From Brevibacillus reuszeri (GTDB lineage Bacteria > Bacillota > Bacilli > Brevibacillales > Brevibacillaceae), in NCBI RefSeq assembly GCF_001187725.1, contig NZ_LGIQ01000005.1:557148-621147 (forward strand): DNA of 64,000 nucleotides, given 5' to 3'. The notes below the pieces were generated by a model, which worked only from the letters and a program-made list of their open reading frames with translations, made no database searches and had not been told where the DNA came from. Numbering within the stretch: position 1 is the stretch's first letter; each line of letters starts with the position of its first letter. Both the position numbers and the translations under genes were made by a program. Below are positions 25,582-34,817 of this stretch, one piece after another.

Positions 25582-26546
25582 CAAAACCATTGCTCGAAGT
25601 CAACTCGCTGACCAAGCATTTCAAAAGCAAGCAAGGTTTTTTCGGTCAGGAGAAGGTCGTGCGCGCTGTAGATGGTGTCAATCTGACCGTTTATCCTGGT
25701 GAAACCGTGAGCATTGTGGGTGAGTCTGGCTGTGGGAAATCGACTACGGGTCGCTGTATCTTGCGCTTGATTGAGCCGACTGACGGAGAAATTTTGTTTG
25801 AGGGTCAGGATATTCGCAAATTGAACGAAGCTGAGCTGCGCCGTGCCAGACGAAATATGCAGCTTGTTTTTCAGGACCCGTTTGCATCGCTCAATCCTCG
25901 CAAGACGATCGGCCAGCTATTGGAGGACCCGCTCATTATCCACGGAATCGGTACCCCGGCAGAGCGCCGCAAGCAGGTCGAAGAGATGATTGGCATCGTC
26001 GGGCTATCCAAGCAGCAGCTGGACAGATTTCCGCATGAATTTTCGGGAGGACAGCGCCAGCGGATCGGGATCGCACGGGCATTGATTTTACGTCCGAAGC
26101 TGATTATTGCCGATGAGCCAGTATCAGCGCTGGACGTGTCCATTCAGGCGCAGATCCTGAATCTGATGCAAGATTTGCAAAAGGAATTCAAGCTCACCTA
26201 TTTGTTTATTTCTCATGACCTCAGTGTCGTTCGCCATATATCCGACAGGGTGGCTGTCATGTACTTGGGCAAAGTGGTTGAGGTGGCTGACAAGCATTCG
26301 CTGTATGAGAAGCCAACCCATCCGTATACACAGGCTTTGCTCTCGGCAGTACCTGTCCCTAATCCGCACCTGACGACTCAGAGAATTATTTTAGAGGGAG
26401 ATCTGCCTAGTCCTGCAAATCCGCCATCTGGCTGCACATTCCATCCACGCTGCCGCCATTGTATGGAGATTTGCAAAACGGTTGCTCCTGCAGCTAAAGA
26501 AGTGACAGCTGGCCATTATGTTTCTTGCCATCTGGATCACGCGTAA
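25578..26546 (+). CDS. DppF/OppF-type ABC ATPase
   Basis: The 322-residue protein has [51 protein letters not shown] and SHDLSVVRH. The C-terminal extension holds [16 protein letters not shown], again a Cys cluster. It is the second half of the heterodimeric ATPase pair and completes a five-part importer interrupted only by the AmiE-like gene. Confidence 0.95.
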   Translation: MTKPLLEVNSLTKHFKSKQGFFGQEKVVRAVDGVNLTVYPGETVSIVGESGCGKSTTGRCILRLIEPTDGEILFEGQDIRKLNEAELRRARRNMQLVFQDPFASLNPRKTIGQLLEDPLIIHGIGTPAERRKQVEEMIGIVGLSKQQLDRFPHEFSGGQRQRIGIARALILRPKLIIADEPVSALDVSIQAQILNLMQDLQKEFKLTYLFISHDLSVVRHISDRVAVMYLGKVVEVADKHSLYEKPTHPYTQALLSAVPVPNPHLTTQRIILEGDLPSPANPPSGCTFHPRCRHCMEICKTVAPAAKEVTAGHYVSCHLDHA

Positions 26547-26588
26547 GAAAAAAGGCTGCTAGTACATTAAGAGGAGGTTCGTCAGAGC

Positions 26589-27497
26589 ATGAAGCTGGAG
26601 AACTTGCAACAATTAACGACTGAAGGAAAAAACGAAAGCTCCAAGGACCTGGATCGGTTGAGTGCCCGGGGCATCGTACAAATGATGAATGATGAAGATA
26701 AAAAAGTTCCCTATGCAGTTGAGCGTGTATTGGATCACGTATCTGAAGCGGTAGAAGTAATCACACACGCACTGGAGAACGGAGGAAGACTCTTTTATTT
26801 CGGAGCAGGTACGAGTGGACGTCTGGGAATCTTGGACGCTTCCGAGTGCCCTCCTACCTTTGGGACAGACCCGGAGCTGGTTCAGGGCATCATTGCGGGT
26901 GGTCCATCAGCAATGATTCGTGCGGTAGAAGGCGCGGAGGATTCCTTTGAGCTGGGACAAGAGGATATCCACAAGCACGGAGTGACCAAAGCAGACGTTG
27001 TTGTTGGTATTGCGGCTAGCGGCAGAACCCCCTATGTACTCGGCATATTGGCTGAAGCACAGAGTATCGGGGCCAAAACGATTGCGCTATCCTGCAACCA
27101 GCCATCTTTTATCAACAAAGGTGTAGATGTAGCGATCAATGTTGTGGTCGGCCCTGAGGTGTTGACCGGATCAACGAGACTCAAGGCAGGGACAGCCCAA
27201 AAGCTGGTGCTCAACATGCTCACAACAGCAACGATGATTAAACTGGGCAAGGTGTATGGAAATCTGATGGTGAATGTGCAGGCGACCAATCTCAAGCTGA
27301 AAGAACGCGTAAAGCGGATTGTCATGGAAGTGACCGGTGTGAGCTACGCCGAAGCAGAGCGTTTGTCCGAGCTGGCTGAAGGAGACGCCAAGACAGCGAT
27401 CCTGATGAAATTGACTGGTGCGAGCAGGGAAGAAGCAATGCGTCTGTTGAATGTAACCAATGGAAGAATTCGGGAAGCGATTCAGCAGTTCGGTTAA
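26589..27497 (+). CDS. murQ: N-acetylmuramic acid 6-phosphate etherase
   Basis: The 302-residue protein has a SIS domain with FGAGTSGRLGILDASECPPT (sugar-phosphate loop and catalytic Glu region), VEGAEDS, GIAASGRTPYVLG and VLTGSTRLKAGTAQK, then a UBA-like C-terminal helical part. MurQ cleaves the lactyl ether of MurNAc-6-phosphate, giving GlcNAc-6-phosphate and D-lactate. AGGAGG precedes the ATG. It receives the AnmK product and supplies lactate to the dehydrogenase genes downstream. Confidence 0.97.
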   Translation: MKLENLQQLTTEGKNESSKDLDRLSARGIVQMMNDEDKKVPYAVERVLDHVSEAVEVITHALENGGRLFYFGAGTSGRLGILDASECPPTFGTDPELVQGIIAGGPSAMIRAVEGAEDSFELGQEDIHKHGVTKADVVVGIAASGRTPYVLGILAEAQSIGAKTIALSCNQPSFINKGVDVAINVVVGPEVLTGSTRLKAGTAQKLVLNMLTTATMIKLGKVYGNLMVNVQATNLKLKERVKRIVMEVTGVSYAEAERLSELAEGDAKTAILMKLTGASREEAMRLLNVTNGRIREAIQQFG

Positions 27498-27544
27498 ACG
27501 TTTGTAGCCAAATCATTTCGATTTCACAGGGAGGAGGGATTCCC

Positions 27545-28960
27545 ATGTTGTCAGAATCGATACGCTCCGAGCTTGTAGCCATCGTCGGAGAAAAACATTG
27601 TCTCGATCGGCAGGAATCGCTGGTTGCCTATTCGTATGACGCCACACCGATGCAGCAAGCATTGCCAGACGTCGTGGTTTTGCCAAAAAGTACCGAAGAG
27701 GTGCAGCAGGTGATGCGGGTAGCAGCTCATCACCAGATTCCGATTGTGACCCGTGGAGCAGGCTCAAATTTGTGCGGAGGGACAATTCCTGTTAGTGGTG
27801 GAATCGTACTTGTCCTCTCCCGGATGAACCAGATTGTGGAGATCGACGAGCAAAACTTGACGATTACCGTTCAGCCAGGGGTGCGGACGGTTGATATTCA
27901 TCAGGCAGTAGAAGCGCGTGGATTGTTTTATCCTCCAGACCCGGGAAGCATGGTGATTTCGACCATCGGCGGAAATATCGCTCTTAATTCCGGTGGGCTG
28001 CGCGGATTGAAATACGGAACGACCAAGGATTATGTGCTCGGGCTGGAAGCTGTGCTGCCAAACGGTGAGATCATTCGCACCGGCGGCAAGCTGATGAAGG
28101 ATGTAGCCGGATACGATCTGACCAAGCTGCTCGTAGGCAGTGAAGGCACACTGGCGATTATTACACAGGCGATCCTTAAGCTCATTCCCAAGCCACTATC
28201 GCAACGGGTCATGCTGGCGATGTTTGCTGATATGGATCAGGCAGCACGCTCGGTTTCGGACATTATTGCCAATCGGATCATCCCGGGAACCTTGGAGTTT
28301 TTGGATCAGGGAACGATTCGTGTGGTTGAGGATTTTAAAAAGATAGGTTTGCCAACAGATGTAGCCGCCATTCTTTTGATCGGTCAGGACGGAGAACCTC
28401 AGACGGTTGACAAGGATATGGAACGGATCGCAGCCATTTGCGAAAATAACGCAGCGGTTCAGATTAAAGTCGCAACGACACCAGAGGAAGCGGATGACGT
28501 TATGACGGCGAGACGCAGTGCACTTGCTGCCTTGTCCCGGATGCGTCCGACAACGATTTTGGAGGATGCGACTGTGCCGCGTGCGCAAATCGCGCCGATG
28601 GTTGCTGCTATCCAGGAAATTACGAGCCGTTACGGCTTGCAGATTTGCACCTTTGGTCATGCAGGTGACGGCAATTTGCATCCGACCTGTATGACGGATG
28701 CGCGTAACGAAAAAGAGATCGAGCGGGTCGAGCATGCCTTCGAAGAAATTTTTGCCGCAGCAATCGATCTCGGTGGAACGATTACCGGCGAGCATGGTGT
28801 TGGAATCGTCAAGGCGCCTTACTTGGAATGGAAAGTGGGAGCAGCTGGCATGGAGGTCATGAAGGGTATCAAGCATGCCTTTGACCCTCACAACCTTCTG
28901 AATCCCGACAAGATGTTTGCGAAGCAATCGCGGAACAGAGTGGTGGTTAATCGTGCTTAA
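27545..28960 (+). CDS. FAD-linked oxidase, GlcD / D-lactate dehydrogenase type
   Basis: The 471-residue protein has a PCMH FAD-binding domain (TRGAGSNLCGGTIPVSGGI, PPDPGSMVISTIGGNIALNS, GLKYGTTKDYVLGLEAVLPNG) and the FAD-oxidase C-terminal domain ending HAGDGNLHPTCM and GTITGEHGVG. The family oxidises D-2-hydroxy acids such as glycolate and D-lactate, passing electrons to a GlcF-type Fe-S partner, here encoded directly after. Placed behind murQ, D-lactate is the likely substrate; sequence alone does not separate it from glycolate. Confidence 0.9.
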   Translation: MLSESIRSELVAIVGEKHCLDRQESLVAYSYDATPMQQALPDVVVLPKSTEEVQQVMRVAAHHQIPIVTRGAGSNLCGGTIPVSGGIVLVLSRMNQIVEIDEQNLTITVQPGVRTVDIHQAVEARGLFYPPDPGSMVISTIGGNIALNSGGLRGLKYGTTKDYVLGLEAVLPNGEIIRTGGKLMKDVAGYDLTKLLVGSEGTLAIITQAILKLIPKPLSQRVMLAMFADMDQAARSVSDIIANRIIPGTLEFLDQGTIRVVEDFKKIGLPTDVAAILLIGQDGEPQTVDKDMERIAAICENNAAVQIKVATTPEEADDVMTARRSALAALSRMRPTTILEDATVPRAQIAPMVAAIQEITSRYGLQICTFGHAGDGNLHPTCMTDARNEKEIERVEHAFEEIFAAAIDLGGTITGEHGVGIVKAPYLEWKVGAAGMEVMKGIKHAFDPHNLLNPDKMFAKQSRNRVVVNRA

Positions 28961-30272
28961 AGAAGCGCTCATAAATAAACTGGATTACGATGAACTGTCC
29001 AACTGTATGCGCTGCGGCTTTTGCCAGCCAGCGTGTCCGACCTTTCGCGAAACCGGGTATGAGGCAGCCTCGCCGCGTGGGCGCATCGCTCTGATGAAGG
29101 CCGTAGCGGATGGTGTGATGGAGCCGGATAAAGACTTTATCGACCAAATGAATCTTTGTCTCGGGTGCCGTGCCTGTGAGCCTGTTTGCCCGGCGGGTGT
29201 CCCGTATGGACAATTGATTGAGCAAACGCATGAAGCGATCGAAGACGTACAAGAGCATCCATGGTGGGTAAGCTCGATGCGCAAGGTAGCTTTTACGCAT
29301 CTGTTCCCTCACCAGAAGCGGATGAATCAGCTAGGTAGCTTGCTGCGTTTTTATCAGCGCTCAGGTCTGCAAAAAACGGTTCGCAAGATGGGTGTCATGC
29401 GCATTATGCCAAAGCAATTGCGTGAGATGGAAGCGATCATGCCAGAAGCCTCTGGGAAAGGAACGCGTGAGCTTCTCGGGGCTACAGTGATTCCAGCAGT
29501 CGGTGAGAAGGTGATGCGTGTCGGCATGTTCCACGGTTGCATCATGGATGTGCTGTTCAGTGAAACCAATCTCAATACCGTTCGTCTATTGACCGAAGCC
29601 GGTTGTGAAGTAGTCATCGCTCCCGATCAGGTATGCTGTGGCGCACTGCATGCGCATAGCGGCGAGCGAGAAGGAGCACGCGAGCTGGCAAGGAAAAATA
29701 TCGCTGCATTCCGCAAAGCAGATGTAGACATCATCGTCTCCAATGCAGGCGGTTGTGGAGCCTTGCTCCAGGAGTATGATCATCTGCTGGCAGAGGACGA
29801 TGAGTGGCATGAACAGGCAAAATGGTTCTCTTCACGCGTGAAGGATATCAGTGAGGTATTAAGTGATTTGGTAGAGCCGCAGACATGGCAAGCGCTGCCG
29901 CAGCGGGTAACGTATCAATCCTCCTGTCACTTGCGCAATGGAATGAAGGTGACGAAGGAGCCGGTGAGCCTGCTGCAAAGCATTCCTGGTGCCACCTACG
30001 TACAGCTTTGTGAAGGCGATCGCTGCTGCGGCTCAGCAGGTATCTACAATCTCGTGCAGCCAGAAATGGCGGGAAGCCTGCTGGATGAAAAGATGGAGCA
30101 TGTAGCAGCGACCCAGGCGGATATTCTCGTGACTTCCAATCCGGGCTGCCTGCTGCAAATGAAAGCAGGTATCCAGCGTGCTGGTCTGGAAGGAAAGATG
30201 GAGGCTGTCCATCTGGTAGATTTGCTGGCGCGCGTGCAGAGTGGAAAAGATGCACAGCTGCAAACAAAATAA
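28953..30272 (+). CDS. GlcF-type Fe-S subunit of the 2-hydroxyacid dehydrogenase
   Basis: The protein is 439 residues from GTG 28953, overlapping the FAD subunit by eight bases. Two ferredoxin-like 4Fe-4S motifs occur near the N-terminus (CMRCGFCQPACP and CLGCRACEPVCP), followed by two CCG domains (VCCGALHAHSG, RCCGSAGIY) that bind a further cluster. It carries electrons from the FAD subunit to the membrane quinone pool. It is the last gene of the recycling operon. Confidence 0.92.
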   Translation: MLKEALINKLDYDELSNCMRCGFCQPACPTFRETGYEAASPRGRIALMKAVADGVMEPDKDFIDQMNLCLGCRACEPVCPAGVPYGQLIEQTHEAIEDVQEHPWWVSSMRKVAFTHLFPHQKRMNQLGSLLRFYQRSGLQKTVRKMGVMRIMPKQLREMEAIMPEASGKGTRELLGATVIPAVGEKVMRVGMFHGCIMDVLFSETNLNTVRLLTEAGCEVVIAPDQVCCGALHAHSGEREGARELARKNIAAFRKADVDIIVSNAGGCGALLQEYDHLLAEDDEWHEQAKWFSSRVKDISEVLSDLVEPQTWQALPQRVTYQSSCHLRNGMKVTKEPVSLLQSIPGATYVQLCEGDRCCGSAGIYNLVQPEMAGSLLDEKMEHVAATQADILVTSNPGCLLQMKAGIQRAGLEGKMEAVHLVDLLARVQSGKDAQLQTK

Positions 30273-30415
30273 TCGTGATTGATGACCAGTCCTGGCTAAA
30301 CCGTGATGAAACCGGAATAGCAAGGGCTTTTTTCTTCCAGCAGGTTCCAGATACTTGAAACGAAATCGGACTGCCAGACGTATAAAAAAGGAGAGATAGA
30401 GGGGGAGTGTTATCG

Positions 30416-31354
30416 ATGTTTCAAGAGATAAATGAGCGGCTGGCAGCCAAAAAAGTAGAGCTGCGCCAGAAGCTGCACAGAGAGCATAATAGCAAAAAGC
30501 TGAGAGAGCAGCACGAGCAAGAAGTGATCAAGCTCCAAACCCTACATAAAAAGCTCCAGTCTGAACAGCAAGATGTTGATAAGTTAATGGGGATGTCCTT
30601 TGGTGCATTTTTTTATAGCCTGATTGGAAAAAAGGATGAAAAGCTCTCAAAGGAAAAAGAAGAGCTGCTACAGGCGAAAATCAAATACGAAGCAGTGCTT
30701 GCCACTGTCAAGGACTTGGAAGAAGAAATGGCGACGACAAAGGAGCAGCTCTCTCGCATGTCAGACGTGGAAAGCGAGTACGCGGACCTATTGCTGCAAA
30801 AGGAGCGATTGATTCAGGCAAAGCGCCCCGATCTGGTGAGGGTGCTAAGAGAATACAGTGAGCAGCAATCACAGCTCGAAGCAAGCCAAAAGGAATTGGA
30901 CGAAGCACTTGAAGCGGGACGAGCAACGATACAGCATTTGGATAAAGCGATCGACAAGCTGAAATCGGCAAGCTCCTGGGGAGCGTGGGATATGCTCGGT
31001 GGAGGAGCAGTGTCCACCTATATCAAGCACAGTAGGATTAACGAAGCTCGTGACGCAGTCCATGAGGCGCAAAAAAGCCTGCGTAGATTTGAGCGGGAGC
31101 TGTATGACGTCCAGCGCGAAAGCCGAATTCAGATCGACATTGGCGAAATGCTGACCTTTGCGGACTTTTTCTTCGACAACATCATTACCGATTGGATTGT
31201 TCAGGATCGTATTTCCACATCGCTGCAGCAAGCGAAGGATAAAATGGAGAAGGTCATAAAACTGCAGGATGAGCTGCTAGTGGAAAGGAAAGTGGTGGAG
31301 ACAGAGCTGGGTGATATTCGCCACAAATCACTTGATTTGATTGAATATGCTTGA
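30416..31354 (+). CDS. Coiled-coil hypothetical protein
   Basis: The protein is 312 residues from ATG 30416, behind GAGGGGGAG. It is Glu/Lys/Gln/Leu-rich with two long heptad-rich helices (about 5-60 and 75-190), separated by a short hydrophobic turn MGMSFGAFFYSLIG and a Gly-rich break SSWGAWDMLGGGAVSTY near 190, then another helical part. I recognise no named family. It lacks a signal peptide. A separate terminator follows and it probably has its own promoter, since 143 bases separate it from the Fe-S gene. Confidence 0.7.
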   Translation: MFQEINERLAAKKVELRQKLHREHNSKKLREQHEQEVIKLQTLHKKLQSEQQDVDKLMGMSFGAFFYSLIGKKDEKLSKEKEELLQAKIKYEAVLATVKDLEEEMATTKEQLSRMSDVESEYADLLLQKERLIQAKRPDLVRVLREYSEQQSQLEASQKELDEALEAGRATIQHLDKAIDKLKSASSWGAWDMLGGGAVSTYIKHSRINEARDAVHEAQKSLRRFERELYDVQRESRIQIDIGEMLTFADFFFDNIITDWIVQDRISTSLQQAKDKMEKVIKLQDELLVERKVVETELGDIRHKSLDLIEYA

Positions 31355-31382
31355 TCAACTAGCATGAATATCCAGTAAAAAG

Positions 31383-31408
31383 ACGCGGGCGCTCCCCGCG
31401 TTTTTTTC
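31383..31408 (+). terminator. Terminator after the coiled-coil gene
   Basis: ACGCGGG (31383-31389) pairs perfectly with CCCGCGT (31395-31401), followed by seven T. Confidence 0.9.
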
Positions 31409-31550
31409 TCATTCAGAAGCAGAATATACGGACAACTAACGGAAATTGCATAGTAAGATGACCGAATGTATGATGATGGAAAGAATTTTTTGAATATTAC
31501 GCAAAGTTTATGCGGAGGGTAAAAAATAGGGGAGGAAGTGGTAGGGTACG

Positions 31551-32867
31551 ATGGAAATCAGAGTTGCAGTGATAGGTCCTTATGATTTGCTTGACGAGGT
31601 ATTGTGTATTGCAGCAACGTATCCAGCCTTAGCGGTGCTTCCAATCGGTTACAAAGACGTTCAAGAAGTCAAACATATCGTCCTTCAATGCAAAGATGAG
31701 ATCGATGTTTTTTTATTTGCCGGTCCGATTCCGTACCAAATCGCTCGTGAGCATATTGGCGATCCGAAGCCTATGGTTTATTTGCCCTACAATGGAACGA
31801 GCCTTTACCGTGTATTCTTTCAATTACTGAGAGAAAGCGGCACCCTTTTTTCTGAAAGGCGTTTGCGCTTTAGCATCGACGTTTTGAATTTGGAAGAGGT
31901 GGAGCAGAGATTGGATGAGCTATCGATCCATGTCGATCACATGTATGCGATGGAATATCAGCTCAATCAGCGCGCAGAAGACATTCTTCGGTTTCATTAC
32001 GATTTGTGGACAAGCAAAAAGGTGGATGCGATTTTTACTTGTGTGGCCTCTGTTTATTGGGAGCTGACGCGACTTGGAGTCCCCTGCTATCGGGTTACTC
32101 CTACGAAAACAACGATTCAGGATGGCTTACAGCGAGCGCAAATCGAAGGAAGGAACTTTCAGTTAACGGACACGCAAATCGCGATAGGCATCATTAATAT
32201 CGAAAATATCGTGAAAAAGTGGAGTGCCTCCGAATACGAGCTGCAGCGCAAAAAAATCGCGATTCAAGAAATTTTGATCGATTACGGGGAAGAAATTCAG
32301 GCATTAATGAATTGGCCGGATCGAAATGAGGTCATCTTTGTTACGACTCGCGGGGTAATCGAGCGAACGACAAGCATGTTCACCCGCTTTCCCCTTTTGG
32401 AGAGAATTGACCACCGCTTAAATATATCCGCCAGTATCGGAATCGGGTTGGGACGTACCGCGAACGAGGCGCAGAGCAAAGCCTCGGAAGCACTGTCAAA
32501 AGCAAAACTCGGTGATGGCGGAAGCTGCTTTATCGCTATGCACGACGGAAATGTGGTCGGTCCGCTTGGGAAAGAATTTCATCTGGCATACTCCCTCCGA
32601 AGCAATGACCCGCAGCGATTGAATGCTGCACGCAAATCAGGCCTTAGTATCGGAACGATAAACAAACTCATCTCGTTTTGCCAAAATTATGGGAGCTCAC
32701 AAATTACCGCCGCAGATTTGGCCAATCGATTTGGCGTTTCATTACGCAGTGCCAGGCGGATTCTGAGCAAGCTAGAGCAAAGTCAGCTAGCTGAAATCAT
32801 TGGCGAAGAGCAGCCGCTCTGTAAAGGAAGGCCCAGGCAAATGTATGAGTTGAAATTGCAAATGTGA
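31551..32867 (+). CDS. Transcriptional regulator with degenerate GGDEF-like domain and winged helix
   Basis: The 438-residue protein starts with a receiver- or PrpR-like alpha/beta domain (MEIRVAVIGPYDLLDEVLCI). Its middle (about 240-345) ends in ISASIGIGLGRTANEAQSKA and ALSKAK, which resembles the second half of GGDEF or GTP-cyclohydrolase-III folds but has no GGDEF motif. The C-terminus is a winged helix: ITAADLANRFGVSLRSARRILSKLEQ. It lies directly upstream of the second peptide importer and the deacylases and is their probable regulator. The ligand could be a nucleotide. Confidence 0.75.
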   Translation: MEIRVAVIGPYDLLDEVLCIAATYPALAVLPIGYKDVQEVKHIVLQCKDEIDVFLFAGPIPYQIAREHIGDPKPMVYLPYNGTSLYRVFFQLLRESGTLFSERRLRFSIDVLNLEEVEQRLDELSIHVDHMYAMEYQLNQRAEDILRFHYDLWTSKKVDAIFTCVASVYWELTRLGVPCYRVTPTKTTIQDGLQRAQIEGRNFQLTDTQIAIGIINIENIVKKWSASEYELQRKKIAIQEILIDYGEEIQALMNWPDRNEVIFVTTRGVIERTTSMFTRFPLLERIDHRLNISASIGIGLGRTANEAQSKASEALSKAKLGDGGSCFIAMHDGNVVGPLGKEFHLAYSLRSNDPQRLNAARKSGLSIGTINKLISFCQNYGSSQITAADLANRFGVSLRSARRILSKLEQSQLAEIIGEEQPLCKGRPRQMYELKLQM

Positions 32868-32925
32868 AACACTGATTTTGCGATTGGATACCGCACTCAA
32901 TTTATGCAAGGAGGGGCAAGCGTAT

Positions 32926-33876
32926 ATGGGGGGCTACTTGTTAAAGCGAATCGTGTCATTACTGCCTGTGCTTTTTGTGGTAGCAATTGTGGATTTTATT
33001 ATTATTCACCTGACGCCGGGCGATCCTGCTTCTGTCATGCTAGGGTCACAAGCAACGGAAGAGGAGCTGGCAAATTTACGGGAGCAGCTGGGCTTGACGC
33101 TTCCCATATACACTCGGTTTTTTCAATGGATAATCGGTATCCTGCAAGGAGATTTAGGCTGGTCGATCTTTATGGATATGCCTGTAACTGAGGCAATTTC
33201 GGAGCATTTGGGGCCGACACTTTCCTTGACGATTCTGGCAGAGATCATCGCGATTTTGTTTGCGATACCACTTGGGATAATGGCAGCCAATAGACGAGGC
33301 TCCTGGATGGACCAATCCTTTATGACATTTGCCATGCTCGGCATTTCGCTCCCGAGCTTCTGGATCGGGTTGAATTTGATCTTGCTTTTCGCCGTCCAGT
33401 TTAACTGGCTGCCTGCTGCGGGCTATCAGCCGCTATCCAGCGGGATTGTCAACCATTTGAAATACTTGATCATGCCAGCCGTTTCACTGGGCATTATGCA
33501 AGGAGCGCTGATCGCTCGTATGACCCGATCTTCAATGCTGGAGGTGCTGGGTGAAAACTATATACGTACAGCCGAAGCGAAAGGCTTGAAGATGTGGATC
33601 GTGACGTACAAGCATGCACTACGTAATGCGTTCATCCCGATCCTCACAGTAATTGGGCTATCCTTTGCGACACTCATTGGCGGAGCTGTCGTAACCGAGA
33701 CGGTGTTCAACATTCCTGGGATTGGCAAATTAATCGTCAACTCTGTATTAAGACGAGATTACGAGGTCATCCAAGGGACCGTACTGATGATTGCGGCTGC
33801 ATATGTGTTCATCAATTTGATTGTGGATATCTTGTACGCGTACATCGATCCGCGTGTGCGATACGACAAAAGCTAA
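32926..33876 (+). CDS. DppB/OppB-type ABC permease (second system)
   Basis: The protein is 316 residues from ATG 32926, nine bases after AGGAGGGG. It has the LLKRIVSLLPVLFVVAIVDFII N-terminal signature, six helices, and the ATPase-coupling loop MTRSSMLEVLGENYIRTAEAKG. It is 58 bases downstream of the regulator gene and may be cotranscribed with it. The gene order differs from the first importer: permeases and ATPases come first, the binding protein is located after the first deacylase. Confidence 0.93.
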   Translation: MGGYLLKRIVSLLPVLFVVAIVDFIIIHLTPGDPASVMLGSQATEEELANLREQLGLTLPIYTRFFQWIIGILQGDLGWSIFMDMPVTEAISEHLGPTLSLTILAEIIAILFAIPLGIMAANRRGSWMDQSFMTFAMLGISLPSFWIGLNLILLFAVQFNWLPAAGYQPLSSGIVNHLKYLIMPAVSLGIMQGALIARMTRSSMLEVLGENYIRTAEAKGLKMWIVTYKHALRNAFIPILTVIGLSFATLIGGAVVTETVFNIPGIGKLIVNSVLRRDYEVIQGTVLMIAAAYVFINLIVDILYAYIDPRVRYDKS

Positions 33877-33890
33877 AGGAGGATGGATGA

Positions 33891-34787
33891 ATGGAAACAT
33901 CTTCTGTAACGATGGTGGGAACTGGGTCTGCTACACCTCCAATGCATCACGCAAAAATTGTTGTGAACCGCTTCTTTGCAAACCGTTTGGCGGTATCCGG
34001 AAGCATCCTGGTTTTACTCATCACCATGATTTGTATCCTCGCTCCTTTGCTCACCTCCTATGATCCAATTGAGATGAATGTACAAGAGCGGTTAAAGCCG
34101 CCGAGCACAAGTCACTGGTTCGGCACTGATGAATTCGGAAGAGACGTATTCACCCGGGTTGTATACGGAAGCCGGATATCGATGGGAGTCGGATTCTCGG
34201 TTGTCATGATTACTTCGGTTGTCGGGCTGATGTTCGGACTATATTCAGCCTACTATCGAAAGTTGGATAACTTCTTGATGCGGATCAATGACGGTTTAAT
34301 GGCATTCCCCGCGATTTTACTTGCGATTGCGATTCTTGCAGCGCTTGGACCCAAAATGAGCAATGTCATTATTGCGCTGAGTGTCGTCTATATACCTACC
34401 GTCGCCCGTGCAATCCGGTCGGCAGCGATTACCGTGAGAGAACAGACTTATATTGAAGCCATTCGCGCACTCGGTGGGAAGTCGTGGAGAATCATTTGGC
34501 TGCATATCGCTCCCAACTGTTTGTCTCCATTGATCGTCCAAGCCACGTTTATTTTTGCGTATGCCGTCATCACCGAGGCGTCACTTAGCTTCTTGGGTGC
34601 GGGAACGCCACCGCCAGAGCCAAGCTGGGGAAACATTTTGAATGATGGCAGGACAATCATGAAGCAAGCATGGTGGATGACCGTATTTCCTGGCGTCTCC
34701 ATCATGATGACTGTTCTTGGACTCAACCTGCTTGGAGATGGTCTCCGTGATCTATTGGACCCACATACAAACAAGGCGAAAAAATAA
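33891..34787 (+). CDS. DppC/OppC-type ABC permease (second system)
   Basis: The 298-residue protein has GTDEFGRDVFTRVVYGSRIS, six helices, EAA loop REQTYIEAIRALGGKSWRII and the GDGLRDLLDP end. An N-terminal extension of about 30 polar residues precedes the first helix. It starts 14 bases after the partner permease. Confidence 0.93.
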   Translation: METSSVTMVGTGSATPPMHHAKIVVNRFFANRLAVSGSILVLLITMICILAPLLTSYDPIEMNVQERLKPPSTSHWFGTDEFGRDVFTRVVYGSRISMGVGFSVVMITSVVGLMFGLYSAYYRKLDNFLMRINDGLMAFPAILLAIAILAALGPKMSNVIIALSVVYIPTVARAIRSAAITVREQTYIEAIRALGGKSWRIIWLHIAPNCLSPLIVQATFIFAYAVITEASLSFLGAGTPPPEPSWGNILNDGRTIMKQAWWMTVFPGVSIMMTVLGLNLLGDGLRDLLDPHTNKAKK

Positions 34788-34817
34788 GCGCTGTCAGCCG
34801 GGAAGGGGATGGTTTAT

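Noticed and set aside
30273..30415. Possible terminator near 30320-30337 (GGGCTTTTTT)
   Set aside because: The T run is present but I cannot find a convincing stem in front of it, so the end of the recycling operon is not marked with confidence.
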